Below are positions 17,457 through 27,475 of a DNA stretch of 64,000 nt, piece after piece. The stretch is taken from contig NZ_LT629735.1 of the NCBI RefSeq assembly GCF_900104925.1, positions 838,291 to 902,290 of the forward strand, given 5' to 3'. Origin of the DNA: Opitutus sp. GAS368 (GTDB lineage Bacteria > Verrucomicrobiota > Verrucomicrobiia > Opitutales > Opitutaceae). The notes beneath the pieces are model-generated. The model ran no database searches and was not told the DNA's origin. It saw only the letters and a list, made by a program, of their open reading frames with translations. The first letter of the stretch is position 1; the number at the start of each line of letters is the position of its first letter. The position numbers and the translations under genes are program-made.

Positions 17457-20231
17457 ATGGCCAAAAAATCCTCCGCTAAGAAGTCCGCCAAACCGGCGGC
17501 CAAGAAATCAAACGCCAAGTCCGCCCAATACGTCTATACGTGGGGCGCGGGCAAAGCCGACGGCAACGGGGGCATGAAGGCCCTCCTCGGCGGCAAGGGC
17601 GCCAACCTCGCCGAGATGACCCGCATCGGCCTGCCGGTGCCCCCGGGCTTCACCATCACCACCGAGGTCTGCACCTACTTCTACGCCCACAAGAAAACCT
17701 ACCCGAAGGAACTCCAGGCCCAGATGGCGGCCGGCGTCGCCAACATGGAGAAGATCATGGGCACGAAGTTCGGTGCCACCGACGGCACCCCGCTGCTCGT
17801 CGCCGTCCGCTCCGGCGCCCGCGACTCCATGCCGGGCATGATGGACACCATCCTCAACCTCGGCCTCAACGACTCGACCGTCGTCGCCCTCGTCAAGGCC
17901 ACCAAGAACGAGCGCTTCGCCTGGGACTGCTACCGCCGCTTCATCCAGATGTATGGCGACGTCGTGCTCGGCGTGCAGAAGAAGGAAGGCGAGGACCACG
18001 AGCCGTTCGAGACCGTCATCGAGGGCTTCAAGCACGAGAAATACCACCAGGACATCGAGGACTCCAAGCTCACCGCCGCCGACCAGCAGGAGCTCGTCAA
18101 GCGCTTCAAGGCCCTCGTGCTCGAGCGCACCGGCCACGTGTTCCCCCATGACCCGTGGGACCAGCTGCGCGGCGCCGCCGGCGCCGTCTTCGGCTCGTGG
18201 ATGAACGACCGCGCCATCGTCTACCGCCGCAAATACAACATTCCCACCGAGTGGGGCACCGCCGTCAACGTGCAGGCCATGGTGTTCGGCAACACCGGCG
18301 ACACCTCCGGCTCCGGCGTCGCGTTCACCCGCAACCCGGCCAACGGCACCAACGAGTTTTACGGCGAGTTCCTCATCAACGCCCAGGGTGAGGACGTCGT
18401 CGCCGGCGTCCGCACGCCCGAGCCCGTCCTCAAGCTGAAGGACCAGATGCCCAAGTCCTACGCCGAGCTGCTGAAGGTCCGCGCGACCCTCGAGAAGCAC
18501 TTCAAGGACGTCCAGGACATCGAGTTCACGATCCAGGAAGGCAAGCTGTTCATGCTCCAGACGCGCAACGGCAAGCGCACCGCCGCCGCCGCGCTCAAGT
18601 TCTCCATCGATATGGTGAAGGAGAAGCTCATCGACTGGAAGACCGCCATCACGCGCAATCCGGCCGACCAGCTCGAGCAGCTGCTCGCCCCGATCTTCGA
18701 CCTCGCCGAGGTCAGAAAGGCGAAGGTCATCGCCACCGGCCTCCCCGCGGGCCCCGGCGCCGCCACCGGCAAGATCTACTTCAACGCCGACCGCGCCGTC
18801 ACCGCCGCCGAGAAGGGCGAGAAGGTCCTGCTTGTCCGCGTCGAGACCTCCCCCGAGGATCTCCGCGGCATGATCGCCGCCGAGGGCATCCTCACCGCCC
18901 GCGGCGGGGTCTCCTCGCACGCCGCGCTCGTCGCCCGCCAGATGGGCAAGGTCTGCGTGTGCGGCGCCGCCGCCCTGCAGGTCGATTACGACAAGAAGAC
19001 CGTCACCGTCTCCGGCGCCACCTACGGCGAGGGCGACTTTCTCTCGATCGACGGCACCGCCGGCACGGTCTACGCGGGCCAGATCAAGACCGCCCCGTCC
19101 GAGATCATCGCCGGCCTCATTCACGGCGACAAGGCCGCCCAGGCCACCGAGAAGTTCAAGAGCTACGTCCAGCTCATGAAGTGGTGCGCCCAGGCCACCA
19201 AGCTCCAGGTTCGCACCAACGCCGACACGCCCGAGCAGACCGCCCAGGCGATCGCGTTCGGCGCCGTCGGCATCGGCCTCACCCGCACGGAACACATGTT
19301 CTTCGAGGGCGACCGCATCGACGCCATGCGCGAGATGATCCTCGCCGACAACCTCGGCGCCCGCGAGGCCGCCCTGGCCAAGCTCCTGCCCTACCAACGC
19401 GACGACTTCTACGGAATCTTCAAGGCCCTCAAGGGCTTCCCGGCGACCATCCGCTTCCTCGACCCGCCGCTCCACGAGTTCCTCCCGAACTCGACGGACC
19501 AGCAGGCCGCCCTCGCGAAGAAGCTCGGCATCGACGTGAAGAAGATCGAGCACCGCGTGCACGAGCTCCACGAGTTCAACCCGATGCTCGGCTTCCGCGG
19601 CTGCCGCCTCGGCATCAAGTATCCTGAGATCACCGCCATGCAGGCCCGCGCCGTCCTCGAGGCCGCGGCCGACGCGACGAAGGCCGGCTTCAAGGCCAGG
19701 CCCGAGATCATGATCCCGCTCGTCGGCTTCAAGCGCGAGCTCGACCTCCAGGTCGCGCTCGTCCACGAGGTCGCCGCCAAGGTCCAGGCCGAGAAGAAGG
19801 TGAAGATCAGCTACAGTGTCGGCACCATGATCGAGATCCCGCGCGGCGCGCTCACCGCCGACGAGATCGCGCACACCGCCGAGTTCTTCAGCTTCGGCAC
19901 CAACGACCTCACGCAGACCTGCCTCGGCATGTCGCGCGACGACTCCGGCTCCTTCCTCGGCGCCTATCAGGAGTCCGAGATCATGAAGAAGAACCCCTTC
20001 GCCTCGATCGACCAGACCGGCGTCGGCCAGCTGATGCAGATCGCCATCGAGAAGGGCCGGAAGACCCGCCCCGACATCAAGCTCGGCATCTGCGGCGAGC
20101 ACGGCGGCGACCCGGACTCGGTGAAGTTCTGTCACAAGCTCGGCCTGAGCTACGTCTCGTGCAGCCCCTATCGCGTCCCCGTGGCGCGCCTGGCGGCGGC
20201 CCAAGCGGCCATCGCCGACCTGAAGAAATAA
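17457..20231 (+). CDS. ppdK: Pyruvate, phosphate dikinase
   Basis: A 924-residue enzyme interconverting pyruvate + ATP + phosphate and phosphoenolpyruvate + AMP + pyrophosphate. Order of parts: a lysine/alanine-rich N-terminal extension (about 25 residues, repeated AKKS), ATP-grasp domain ([10 protein letters not shown] near 45), central phosphohistidine domain with GGVSSHAA (His near 487) and C-terminal TIM barrel with [10 protein letters not shown]. The length suits the family plus the extension. The ATG at 17457 follows two leader hairpins; a TTGACA at 17402 may be a -35 element but its -10 is weak. It stands alone, with a terminator at its end. Confidence 0.97.
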   Translation: MAKKSSAKKSAKPAAKKSNAKSAQYVYTWGAGKADGNGGMKALLGGKGANLAEMTRIGLPVPPGFTITTEVCTYFYAHKKTYPKELQAQMAAGVANMEKIMGTKFGATDGTPLLVAVRSGARDSMPGMMDTILNLGLNDSTVVALVKATKNERFAWDCYRRFIQMYGDVVLGVQKKEGEDHEPFETVIEGFKHEKYHQDIEDSKLTAADQQELVKRFKALVLERTGHVFPHDPWDQLRGAAGAVFGSWMNDRAIVYRRKYNIPTEWGTAVNVQAMVFGNTGDTSGSGVAFTRNPANGTNEFYGEFLINAQGEDVVAGVRTPEPVLKLKDQMPKSYAELLKVRATLEKHFKDVQDIEFTIQEGKLFMLQTRNGKRTAAAALKFSIDMVKEKLIDWKTAITRNPADQLEQLLAPIFDLAEVRKAKVIATGLPAGPGAATGKIYFNADRAVTAAEKGEKVLLVRVETSPEDLRGMIAAEGILTARGGVSSHAALVARQMGKVCVCGAAALQVDYDKKTVTVSGATYGEGDFLSIDGTAGTVYAGQIKTAPSEIIAGLIHGDKAAQATEKFKSYVQLMKWCAQATKLQVRTNADTPEQTAQAIAFGAVGIGLTRTEHMFFEGDRIDAMREMILADNLGAREAALAKLLPYQRDDFYGIFKALKGFPATIRFLDPPLHEFLPNSTDQQAALAKKLGIDVKKIEHRVHELHEFNPMLGFRGCRLGIKYPEITAMQARAVLEAAADATKAGFKARPEIMIPLVGFKRELDLQVALVHEVAAKVQAEKKVKISYSVGTMIEIPRGALTADEIAHTAEFFSFGTNDLTQTCLGMSRDDSGSFLGAYQESEIMKKNPFASIDQTGVGQLMQIAIEKGRKTRPDIKLGICGEHGGDPDSVKFCHKLGLSYVSCSPYRVPVARLAAAQAAIADLKK

Positions 20232-20270
20232 CCGGTGGGGGCGGTTGCCCTCAACCGTCCTGCTCTTTCC

Positions 20271-20299
20271 AGCCCCGGCCTCACCGCCGGGGCTTTTTT
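20271..20299 (+). terminator. Rho-independent terminator after ppdK
   Basis: Stem AGCCCCGGC / GCCGGGGCT around a 6-base loop, followed by a run of T (to 20299). It begins 40 bases after the ppdK stop. Confidence 0.9.
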
Positions 20300-20442
20300 A
20301 TGTGCATCCTGCGGAATACTCCGCGGTCTTCGTGTCTCATCCCTGCACTCCGCGATTTCCCGGCGATCCCTTTTGTCCGAAAAAATCTGGCATGTGTCTA
20401 ATATCCGGATTCCTTCCCCGTCTCATTCCCAACCAATCCCGC

Positions 20443-21375
20443 ATGAAACTTCGCTCCCTGTTCACCGCCCTGCTTCTAGGCCTGTCTGTTTTCTCCGGCG
20501 CCCGGGCGCAGGAGACCGCACCCGCGCCGGAGGCCGCCGATCCGTCTCCCCCGGAGCTCAAGGCCCTGCTCGACCAGGTCGTCCTGAAGGCCCACGAGGG
20601 CCACCGCACCGCCGAAGCGCTGGCCCCCGAGCTCGCCCGGTTCGACGCCCTCCGCGAAAAATATGCCGCCAACAAGGATGCGGCTTCAACGATCGCGATC
20701 ATGAAGGCCCTGCTCTATGTCCAGGTACTGGAGGACAACGCCAAGGGCCGTGAGCTCCTGCTCGGCGTCAAGCGGGACTACCCCGGCACCGAGGCCGCCC
20801 AGGCCACCGACCAGATGATCGCGCAACTCGACGAGGCCGGGAAGAAGGAAGCCACCCGGGCCGCGCTCATCGGTCACGCCGCCCCCGACCTGCACTTCCT
20901 CTGGTCGTCGCACGACGGCCTGAAGACGCTCTCCAGCCTCAAGGGCCGGGTCGTCGTGGTGGACTTCTGGGCCACGTGGTGCGGGCCGTGCATCCGTTCC
21001 TTCCCCCAGATCCGCGAGCATGTGGCCCGGTTCAAGGACGCCCCGGTCACCTTCCTCGGCGTGACGAGCATCCAGGGCCAGGTCAGCAATCTCGAGGCCC
21101 AGCCGATCGACACGAAGGGCGACCCCGCGAAGGAAATCTCCCTCCTGCCCCGCTTCATGCAGGCCAAGGAAATGACCTGGGACGTCGCGATCAGCGAGGA
21201 GGAGGTCTTCAATCCCGCCTACGGCATCGAGGGCATTCCCTTCCTCGCCATCATCGCCCCTGACGGCACGGTCCGTCACGTCGGCCTGCACCCCGGCGAT
21301 CCGGAAGCCGACGTCGGCGGCAAGATCGAGGCCATCCTGAAGGAATTCAAGCTGCCGGTCCCGAAGGCGGGGTAG
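20443..21375 (+). CDS. Secreted thioredoxin-like (TlpA/ResA-type) protein
   Basis: A 310-residue protein with an N-terminal signal peptide (KLRSLFTALLLGLSVFSGARA), a helical region to about residue 130, and a C-terminal thioredoxin fold with the redox motif WATWCGPC near residues 176-183 and a cis-proline region (EGIPFLAIIAPDG). Such proteins reduce or isomerise disulfides outside the cytoplasm. The ATG at 20443 is chosen because it creates the signal peptide. It is separated from ppdK by a terminator, so it is transcribed on its own. Confidence 0.9.
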   Translation: MKLRSLFTALLLGLSVFSGARAQETAPAPEAADPSPPELKALLDQVVLKAHEGHRTAEALAPELARFDALREKYAANKDAASTIAIMKALLYVQVLEDNAKGRELLLGVKRDYPGTEAAQATDQMIAQLDEAGKKEATRAALIGHAAPDLHFLWSSHDGLKTLSSLKGRVVVVDFWATWCGPCIRSFPQIREHVARFKDAPVTFLGVTSIQGQVSNLEAQPIDTKGDPAKEISLLPRFMQAKEMTWDVAISEEEVFNPAYGIEGIPFLAIIAPDGTVRHVGLHPGDPEADVGGKIEAILKEFKLPVPKAG

Positions 21376-21404
21376 GCCAACCGTCCGCCCCGCTTCCCCG
21401 TCTT

Positions 21405-21797
21405 TCAAAAATACCGTCCCGCCACACGGAGGGACCCGATCCTGCCTGCGCCGACGCAGGCGGCGCGAAACGGGCCGTTGATTTCCTCCAGATCCAGGAA
21501 GACTTCCTTCGGGCGCGTTTCGATCGAGGCGCTGATCCAACCGCGGGCGTGAAGTTCGCCGGCAAAACGCCGGGAGATCGTCCGGCCATTGAGCGACATC
21601 TCGGCCATCCAGTAAACGCCGCCTCCGCCGGGTGGCGCGACCCGGTAAAGCCGCGTGCCGCGGATGCCGGTGGGAAGCCGCCGCCAGCCTTCCGGCAAAG
21701 GCGCGCGGGCGTGGCTAACATCCGGTCCCTCGGGTTCGGCCGAAGGGGCCGTCTGGGTGCACGGCTCCTTGCCGTCACCATCGCGGTAAGTGTTCAT
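21405..21797 (-). CDS. Hypothetical protein
   Basis: A 130-residue reading frame with no recognised domain. It is hydrophilic at the N-terminus, then has a beta-rich middle (TRLYRVAPPGGGGVYWMAEM). It converges on the thioredoxin-like gene 29 bases away. Support is the ATG start, reasonable length and codon use; the function cannot be assigned. Confidence 0.45.
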   Translation of the reverse strand: MNTYRDGDGKEPCTQTAPSAEPEGPDVSHARAPLPEGWRRLPTGIRGTRLYRVAPPGGGGVYWMAEMSLNGRTISRRFAGELHARGWISASIETRPKEVFLDLEEINGPFRAACVGAGRIGSLRVAGRYF

Positions 21798-22389
21798 GGT
21801 CGGGATCCTCTTGCACGGGGTTGAGGTTCAACCGCCAGACGGCCGGGCCGGGCGGGACAGGAGTCGAAGTTAAAACGGGTTCAAGGAGGCGGGCGGAAAT
21901 TCACCCAGGACGGAAACAACCGGCGCCAACGCCCAAGCCGCGGATGCCGCGGGAAGCCCCACCATGAGCGAGGCCGGAAGAGGACCCATCCACTGCCTTC
22001 AAAGGCAGACTGGGGGAAGGCCCGGCTCTGTTGGTCGCGTTCCCTCCCAAACAGGGACATTCTCAGGGCGCTTTCACTCGTCGGGGCGGAAGAAGAGTTG
22101 AGGGCTGAGTGCGCCATCGGACGTGGGTCGTTGAAAGGGTGTTTTATCATGGCTTGCCCACCCCCTCAATGGGGTGCTCACCTACTTTTGATTGCGCTTT
22201 AGGTAAAAAAGGACCCGGGTGCGCCAAAGCCCGGACTCGCCTGTGCTGATGCGCGAGTCCACCCCGGACTTGCGCTAATCGGCGCGGATAACCGGGATAG
22301 ATCCGAACCGCTGGCCTGTGACGATCACCGCGGCAATCCCCGCCACCGCAAGGTGGACTTTTCCCAACGCCCGGCCTACACGGATCGGC
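21798..22389. other. Intergenic stretch without a recognisable gene
   Basis: About 590 bases between two divergent genes. I see no convincing reading frame. It contains two simple hairpins: CACCCCCTCAATGGGGTG near 22158-22175 and GGACTCGC...GCGAGTCC at 22233-22260. Either could be part of a transcript leader or small RNA, but nothing identifies a known family. Confidence 0.5.
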
Positions 22390-22875
22390 ATGTGGACCTT
22401 ATCCGTCGCGTGGTGGGAGCTCATCGTCCGCTCCATCATCGTCTATGGCGTGTTGATTGTCCTGCTGCGCGTCACCGGCAAGCGGCAGGTCGGCCAGCTC
22501 GCGCCCTTCGATCTCGTGCTGCTGCTCGTGCTCTCCAATGCCGTGCAGAACGCCATGAACGGCGGCGACAATTCCGTGCTCGGCGGCATCATCTCCGCCG
22601 TCACCCTCATCGGCCTGAATTTCGCCGTCGGTTACCTGACCTACCGCAGCAAGCGCATGGAAGCCCTGATCGAGGGCCAGCCCGAGGTGCTGATCCACAA
22701 CGGCAAGCTTTTCGAGAAAGTCATGGTCCGGGCCCATCTCACCCACCACGAGCTCAACGCCGCCCTGCGCCAGGAAGGCTGCATCTCGGTGAAGGACGTG
22801 CACTGCGCCATTCTGGAAAACAACGGGACGATCACCGTGCACCAGCGCCCCGCCGCGTCCGACCCGGCGAAGTAG
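22390..22875 (+). CDS. YetF/DUF421-type membrane protein
   Basis: A 161-residue protein with about three N-terminal transmembrane helices followed by a soluble C-terminal domain. The motifs RVTGKRQVGQLAPFDLVLLL and SNAVQNAM, then the IEGQPEVLIHNGKL segment, are those of the YetF (DUF421) family, linked to stress or sporulation functions in Bacillus. The ATG at 22390 is preferred; an earlier start at 22318 adds 24 residues that do not fit. It converges on the esterase gene. Confidence 0.9.
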   Translation: MWTLSVAWWELIVRSIIVYGVLIVLLRVTGKRQVGQLAPFDLVLLLVLSNAVQNAMNGGDNSVLGGIISAVTLIGLNFAVGYLTYRSKRMEALIEGQPEVLIHNGKLFEKVMVRAHLTHHELNAALRQEGCISVKDVHCAILENNGTITVHQRPAASDPAK

Positions 22876-22892
22876 AATTCCCGCGCGGGCCG

Positions 22893-24284
22893 TCAGATGC
22901 TGGGCCCGGGCAGGGAGACCGCCGCCGGCGGCACATTCAGTTGCAGGTGCCAGCGGGCGAAGGCGAAGAAGATTTTCCAGTCGAGCGGGCTGATGAGGTG
23001 CGGGCCGTTGTGATTCACGAAGGCCATCACGCCCTTCCCCACCGGCTGGTCCAAGGCGGGCATCTCGGTCGTGCCGAGATCCTGCTGACCCAGCAGCCGC
23101 CACACCGGGCCGGCCGCGACCATCGCCAGGAACATCCCGCGCGGATCCGACCACAGGTCGCCGCTGCCGCCGCTGACGAACACCGGCCGCGGCGCACTGA
23201 GCGCGAGCAGCAGGTGCCCCTCGTGGGGCATGTCGTTCCAGTGGCCGATGTATTTCTGCAGGTTGCCGGCGAACTGGTAGCCGTAGTTCGTCGCCATGTC
23301 GTCGACCGTCTCGCCAAAATCCCGCCGCGACAGCGCCGCGCCCATTTCGCCGGACTGACTGGAATAGATGAGCGCGAAGCGCGGGTCTGTGGCTCCGGCC
23401 CAGAGCACGGTTTTGCCAAGCCGGGAATGGCCGACCAGCGCCACCCGCTTCGCGTCCACCGTGGAATCGGTCTCAAGGTAGTCCATGAGGCGGCTCAGGC
23501 CCCAGGTCCAGGCGGCGATGGTGCCCCACTCGTCGGGCGCGGGCTTCGTCTGGCCGGGCGCGAGGGCCAGGCCGATGACGCCGCCCGTATAGCCGTCCTT
23601 GTTGTCCGGCTGGATCTCGGAGTAGCGCACAATGCCATACGAGAAGCCGTTGGCGAGCACGTCGGCGACCGGGCCCATGTCGTTGAACCGCCGGGGCGGC
23701 GTGGCGCCGGGCGCCACCGGGGCGGGCATCGTTCCGGCCTGCTGGCCGGCCGGTGTTTGTCCGGGCCGGTCGCCCGGCAAAGGCGGCTGGAGCGCAGGAT
23801 CGCCGCCGAAGGTGATGTGCAGCACCAGCGGCAGCGGGCTCGCGGCCGTGACCGGCCGGTAGAGCATCACGTGCACGGTCGGGCCCTCGGGCTTGTCGCC
23901 GAAGTGCATGGTGATGTGCTTGCGCAGCGCGGTGCCGTCCAGCACCGGCACCTCGTCAATCACCTCATAGTGCACCGACGGCGCGGTCGCCGGCACGCGG
24001 CCGTAGATTTCCGTCTCGTAGAGCTTGAGGAGTTCCGGGCGGCGCTGGTTGAACCAGGTGGCCGCGTCCCGCACGGGCCGCCCGTCGGCGAGCACGAGCG
24101 GGTCGGGCAGCGTGTAGGGCGGCACCTTGTCCTCGTAGTAATTCGTGATGTGCCCCGTCGGCGCGCGCCGGAGCATGCGGCCGTCGGCGTCCTTGAGGGG
24201 CGGCGTTGGGGCGGCAAGGAGAGCGGCGCCAACAAGCCAGGCGGCAACAAGGGCTGCGCACAAAGGCCGGACAGGGGTGGTCAT
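22893..24284 (-). CDS. Secreted glucuronoyl esterase-like protein (carbohydrate esterase family 15)
   Basis: A 463-residue alpha/beta hydrolase with an N-terminal signal peptide. The nucleophile motif GHSRLGKT with its arginine and lysine, the SQSGEMGAALSRR block downstream, and the histidine-containing NHNGPH region near the C-terminus are those of CE15 enzymes, which cleave ester links between lignin and glucuronoxylan. A proline- and glutamine-rich insert around residues 205-225 is unusual. The ATG at 24284 creates the signal peptide. It is divergent from the small cupin gene and belongs to a carbohydrate-use region with the genes to 28.4 kb. Confidence 0.85.
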   Translation of the reverse strand: MTTPVRPLCAALVAAWLVGAALLAAPTPPLKDADGRMLRRAPTGHITNYYEDKVPPYTLPDPLVLADGRPVRDAATWFNQRRPELLKLYETEIYGRVPATAPSVHYEVIDEVPVLDGTALRKHITMHFGDKPEGPTVHVMLYRPVTAASPLPLVLHITFGGDPALQPPLPGDRPGQTPAGQQAGTMPAPVAPGATPPRRFNDMGPVADVLANGFSYGIVRYSEIQPDNKDGYTGGVIGLALAPGQTKPAPDEWGTIAAWTWGLSRLMDYLETDSTVDAKRVALVGHSRLGKTVLWAGATDPRFALIYSSQSGEMGAALSRRDFGETVDDMATNYGYQFAGNLQKYIGHWNDMPHEGHLLLALSAPRPVFVSGGSGDLWSDPRGMFLAMVAAGPVWRLLGQQDLGTTEMPALDQPVGKGVMAFVNHNGPHLISPLDWKIFFAFARWHLQLNVPPAAVSLPGPSI

Positions 24285-24426
24285 GGCCCGGCCAATCAAG
24301 CCGCGCCACCTCACGCTCGCAACCGATAAACATCCCGTCGCTTAACGGGAAAACGGTTGTTTGCATCGCCATTCGCGGCCGGATCGCTTTGCTGGAGCCG
24401 GTTCGGTCAATCTTGGTCCCTACCCC

Positions 24427-24714
24427 ATGAAATCATTCGCCCGCCTCGGCGTCTTACTCTGCCTTGCCCCCATGCTGGTCGCGCAGACAACTCAACCCTC
24501 GGTTCCGGCGAAACTCACCTCCGCGGTCTACGACTGGGAGAAAATGCCGGTCACCCCGACGCCCAAGAGTGTGCGCCGCGATGTCTTCGACGGCAGAACC
24601 CACACCGCAGGCCCGGGCTCGGTGTTCTTCCTGGCCACCAACGCCGTCACGCGCCTGCGCAACGCCGGCCCCACTCCCGCCACCTACATCGTCTTCTCCT
24701 ACCATACCCGCTGA
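24427..24714 (+). CDS. Secreted cupin-like protein with an internal deletion
   Basis: A 95-residue protein with a signal peptide (KSFARLGVLLCLAPMLVA). The N-terminal WEKMPVTPTPKSVRRDVFDG and the C-terminal RTHTAGPGSVFF plus NAGPTPATYIVFSYHTR match the two ends of small secreted cupin proteins, but the central part that normally carries the histidine metal ligands is absent. Reading frame is kept, so it looks like an in-frame deletion of some 50 codons. It may be non-functional. It precedes a family A palindrome and the PmoA-like gene. Confidence 0.65.
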   Translation: MKSFARLGVLLCLAPMLVAQTTQPSVPAKLTSAVYDWEKMPVTPTPKSVRRDVFDGRTHTAGPGSVFFLATNAVTRLRNAGPTPATYIVFSYHTR

Positions 24715-24734
24715 CCCCGAAAAGCCGACCCCCG

Positions 24735-24790
24735 TAGCGGCGGTCTATGACCGCCGAGGCCCCGAACGACGCTCATAGAGCGCCGCTACA
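24735..24790. repeat. Palindromic repeat, family A
   Basis: Arms GTAGCGGCGGTCTATGACCGCC on the left and CGCTCATAGAGCGCCGCTAC on the right, each itself a hairpin. Same family as 3812-3862 and 59772-59821. It fills the gap between the cupin and PmoA-like genes. Confidence 0.88.
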
Positions 24791-24808
24791 GAAACTCTAA
24801 AATTCCTC

Positions 24809-25810
24809 ATGTCACTCCGTTCCCGCTTTCTTCTGTTCCTCCTGGCCCTGGCCGCGCTGGCACCCGCGGCACCCGCGGCCGGCGAAGTCAAGCTCACCAA
24901 ACTCGCCGACCGCGTGCGGGTCGAGATCGATGGCCGGTTGTTCACCGAATACGTCTTCGGTGACGGCGCCACGCGGCCTTACTGCTATCCGATCCTGTCC
25001 GCCGACGGCACGCCGCTCACGCGCGATTTCCCGATGAAAGACACACCCGACGAAGAGACCGACCACCCCTGGCACCGCTCCATCACGTTCACCCACTCGA
25101 TGGTCAACGGCGTCGACTTCTGGAACGAGGGCGCGGGCGACGCCGGCCGGTCCCCGAAGAACAAGGGCCACTCCACGCACGAGAGCTTCGTGGAGATCAG
25201 CGACGGCGCCGTCGGCGTCATCACCACGCGCAACCGCTGGACCGCGCCCGACGGCAAACTGATCTGTACCGACGAGCGGACGCTGCGCTTCTCCGCCACC
25301 CCCGCCGGGCGTTTCATCGATTTCGAGATCACGGTGCACGCGCGGCCCGGCGAGCCGCTGCTGTTCGGCGACAACAAGGACGGCACGATGGGCTACCGCG
25401 TGCCGCTCTGGATGACCCTGCCGCACAAATACAAGAACCAGGTGGTGGCCGGCGTCGGCCACCTCCTCACGAGCACGGGCGCGAGCGACGCCGACGCCTG
25501 GGGCAAGCGCGCCGACTGGTGCGACTACTACGCCCCGCACCACGGCAAGACCTACGGCGTGGCGATCTTCGACCACCCGTCGAACCTCCGCCACCCGACG
25601 TGGTGGATGGCGCGCGACTACGGCCTGTTCGCCGCGAATCCCTTCGGCCAGCACGACTATGAAAACCTCAAGGACCAGCCGCACATCGGCGACCATACCA
25701 TCCCCGCCGGCGGCACGCTGACGATGCGCTACCGTTTCTATTTCCACGAGGGCGACCCCACGGCCGCCCGGATCGCCACTCACTACGCCGACTACGCCGC
25801 CGGCCGTTGA
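24809..25810 (+). CDS. Secreted PmoA-like (DUF6807-type) protein
   Basis: A 333-residue protein with a signal peptide and a beta-rich fold. The segments VEIDGRLFTEYVFGD, RPYCYPIL and DHPWHRSITFTH are typical of the family annotated 'PmoA' in carbohydrate clusters, a name that does not imply methane oxidation. Its substrate is unknown. It precedes the Gfo/Idh/MocA gene, an arrangement common in Planctomycetes and Verrucomicrobia, which suggests a role in sugar processing. Confidence 0.82.
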   Translation: MSLRSRFLLFLLALAALAPAAPAAGEVKLTKLADRVRVEIDGRLFTEYVFGDGATRPYCYPILSADGTPLTRDFPMKDTPDEETDHPWHRSITFTHSMVNGVDFWNEGAGDAGRSPKNKGHSTHESFVEISDGAVGVITTRNRWTAPDGKLICTDERTLRFSATPAGRFIDFEITVHARPGEPLLFGDNKDGTMGYRVPLWMTLPHKYKNQVVAGVGHLLTSTGASDADAWGKRADWCDYYAPHHGKTYGVAIFDHPSNLRHPTWWMARDYGLFAANPFGQHDYENLKDQPHIGDHTIPAGGTLTMRYRFYFHEGDPTAARIATHYADYAAGR

Positions 25811-25814
25811 TTCC

Positions 25815-25925
25815 AATCATTCTCTTACTCATTCTCGTAATCGTTTTCAGCTTTCCCCAACGCAGAGAGAACGAGGAAGATTAGGATTAAGAGAACGACT
25901 CCACTTTCACTCTCACTTTTACTTC
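25815..25925. repeat. Imperfect inverted repeat (family O)
   Basis: TCATTCTCTTACTCATTCTCG on the left is partly mirrored by GAACGAGGAAGATTAGGATTAAGAGAACG on the right. The wording resembles 4650-4760. It fills the space between the PmoA-like gene and the dehydrogenase gene. Confidence 0.6.
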
Positions 25926-25929
25926 AGCC

Positions 25930-27444
25930 ATGCACCTCACCCGCCGCGCCTTCCTCAAGACCACCGCCCTCGGCCTCGCTGCCACCGCCTTCTCCGCCCG
26001 CTCGTGGGCTCAGGTCGCCGGCACCAGCAGCGACGTCCGCGTTGCCGTCATCGGCCTCAATGGCCGGGGCAAGAACCATCTGGCCAGCCTCGCCAAAGTC
26101 CCCGGCGTACGCCTCGTGGCCATCTGCGACGTCGACGTGCTCGTGCTCGCGCGCACCGCCGCCGAGCTCGCGAAGACCGGCCTCACGCCGGAAAAATTCA
26201 CGGATATCCGCCAGCTGCTGGCCATGGACGGCCTCGACGCCGTCACCATCGCCACGCCGAACCACTGGCACTCGCTCGCGGCCATCTGGGCCTGCCAGGC
26301 GGGCAAGGACGTCTACATCGAAAAACCCGTCTCGCACAACATCTGGGAGGGCCGCCAGCTGGTGGCCGCCGCGCACAAATACAACCGCGTCGTGCAGGCC
26401 GGCACGCAGATCCGTTCCGGCGAGGGCCTGCAGGAGGCCGTCGCCTGGGTGCGCGCGGGCCACCTCGGCAAGATCACCGCCGCCCGCGGTTTTTGCTACA
26501 AGCGCCGCGACAGCATCGGCAAGACCGACCGGCCCACGCCCGTCCCGGCGACCATCAACTACGACCTCTGGTCCGGCCCCGCCCCCGTCATCGAGCCGCA
26601 CCGCAACTCGAAGAAGAACGGCCCGGTGCACTACGACTGGCACTGGATCTGGACCTACGGCAACGGCGACGTGGGCAACCAGGGCATCCACCAGATGGAC
26701 GTCGCCCGCTGGTTCCTCGGCGAGCCCGGCTTGCCCCGGCATTCGTTGAGCGTCGGCGGCCGCCTCGGCTACGTCGACGACGGCGAGACGCCCAACACGC
26801 AGGTCATCATCCACGACTACGCCACCGCCCCGCTCATCTTCGAGGTGCGCGGCCTGCCGTCCAGGCCCCAGGCGCCCGCCCCGGTCGCCGCCGGGATGAA
26901 TTCCGCCGACGCGGCGGATGCCGCCGCCGCCACGATGGACAAATATCGCGGCGTCAGCATCGGCAACGTGATCGATTGCGAGGGCGGCAGCATCGTCACC
27001 GACAGCTATTTCGAGGCGCGCGCCCTCGACCGCGCCGGCAAACTGGTCCGTGAGTTCAAGGGCCGCGACCGGCACATGGACAACTTCATCGACGTCATCC
27101 GCAGCCGGAAGACCGCCGACCTCTACGGCCCGATCGGGGAGGGTCACGTCTCGAGCGCCCTCTGCCATTGCGGCAACATCTCGCACTTGCTGGGCCGCGC
27201 CGCGAGCGAGGACAAGATCCGCGACGGCATCAAGGGCGACGCCCCCCTCGCCGAGGCTTACGGCCGCATGGCCGAGCATCTGGCGGTCAATGGCGTGAAC
27301 CTCGCCAAGAGCCGCCTCACTCTCGGCCAGCCGCTCGCGCTCGACGTGCAGGCCGAGCGTTTCACGGGCTCGGGCTCGTCGGCCGCCAACCGGCTCCTTA
27401 CGCGCAACTACCGGGCCCCATTCACCGTTCCGCAGCTTGCCTGA
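25930..27444 (+). CDS. Gfo/Idh/MocA family oxidoreductase with Tat signal
   Basis: A 504-residue NAD(P)-dependent oxidoreductase. It begins with a twin-arginine-type signal (HLTRRAFLKTTALGLAATAF), then a Rossmann domain (VAVIGLNGRGKNH) and the conserved EKPVSHN motif near residue 135, followed by the C-terminal alpha/beta substrate domain. Exported dehydrogenases of this kind are numerous in Verrucomicrobia and act on sugars or sugar acids. It lies between the PmoA-like gene and a secreted SGNH hydrolase, 31 bases from the latter, so it is probably part of an operon with them. The Tat signal fits with tatC in the window. Confidence 0.92.
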   Translation: MHLTRRAFLKTTALGLAATAFSARSWAQVAGTSSDVRVAVIGLNGRGKNHLASLAKVPGVRLVAICDVDVLVLARTAAELAKTGLTPEKFTDIRQLLAMDGLDAVTIATPNHWHSLAAIWACQAGKDVYIEKPVSHNIWEGRQLVAAAHKYNRVVQAGTQIRSGEGLQEAVAWVRAGHLGKITAARGFCYKRRDSIGKTDRPTPVPATINYDLWSGPAPVIEPHRNSKKNGPVHYDWHWIWTYGNGDVGNQGIHQMDVARWFLGEPGLPRHSLSVGGRLGYVDDGETPNTQVIIHDYATAPLIFEVRGLPSRPQAPAPVAAGMNSADAADAAAATMDKYRGVSIGNVIDCEGGSIVTDSYFEARALDRAGKLVREFKGRDRHMDNFIDVIRSRKTADLYGPIGEGHVSSALCHCGNISHLLGRAASEDKIRDGIKGDAPLAEAYGRMAEHLAVNGVNLAKSRLTLGQPLALDVQAERFTGSGSSAANRLLTRNYRAPFTVPQLA

Positions 27445-27475
27445 GCGTCGCCGCGGCATTCACCGGTTCCCTGCC

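Noticed and set aside
17508-20204. Long minus-strand open frame opposite ppdK
   Set aside because: Antisense shadow of GC-rich codons; repeated G-D-L-E-V composition with no domain.
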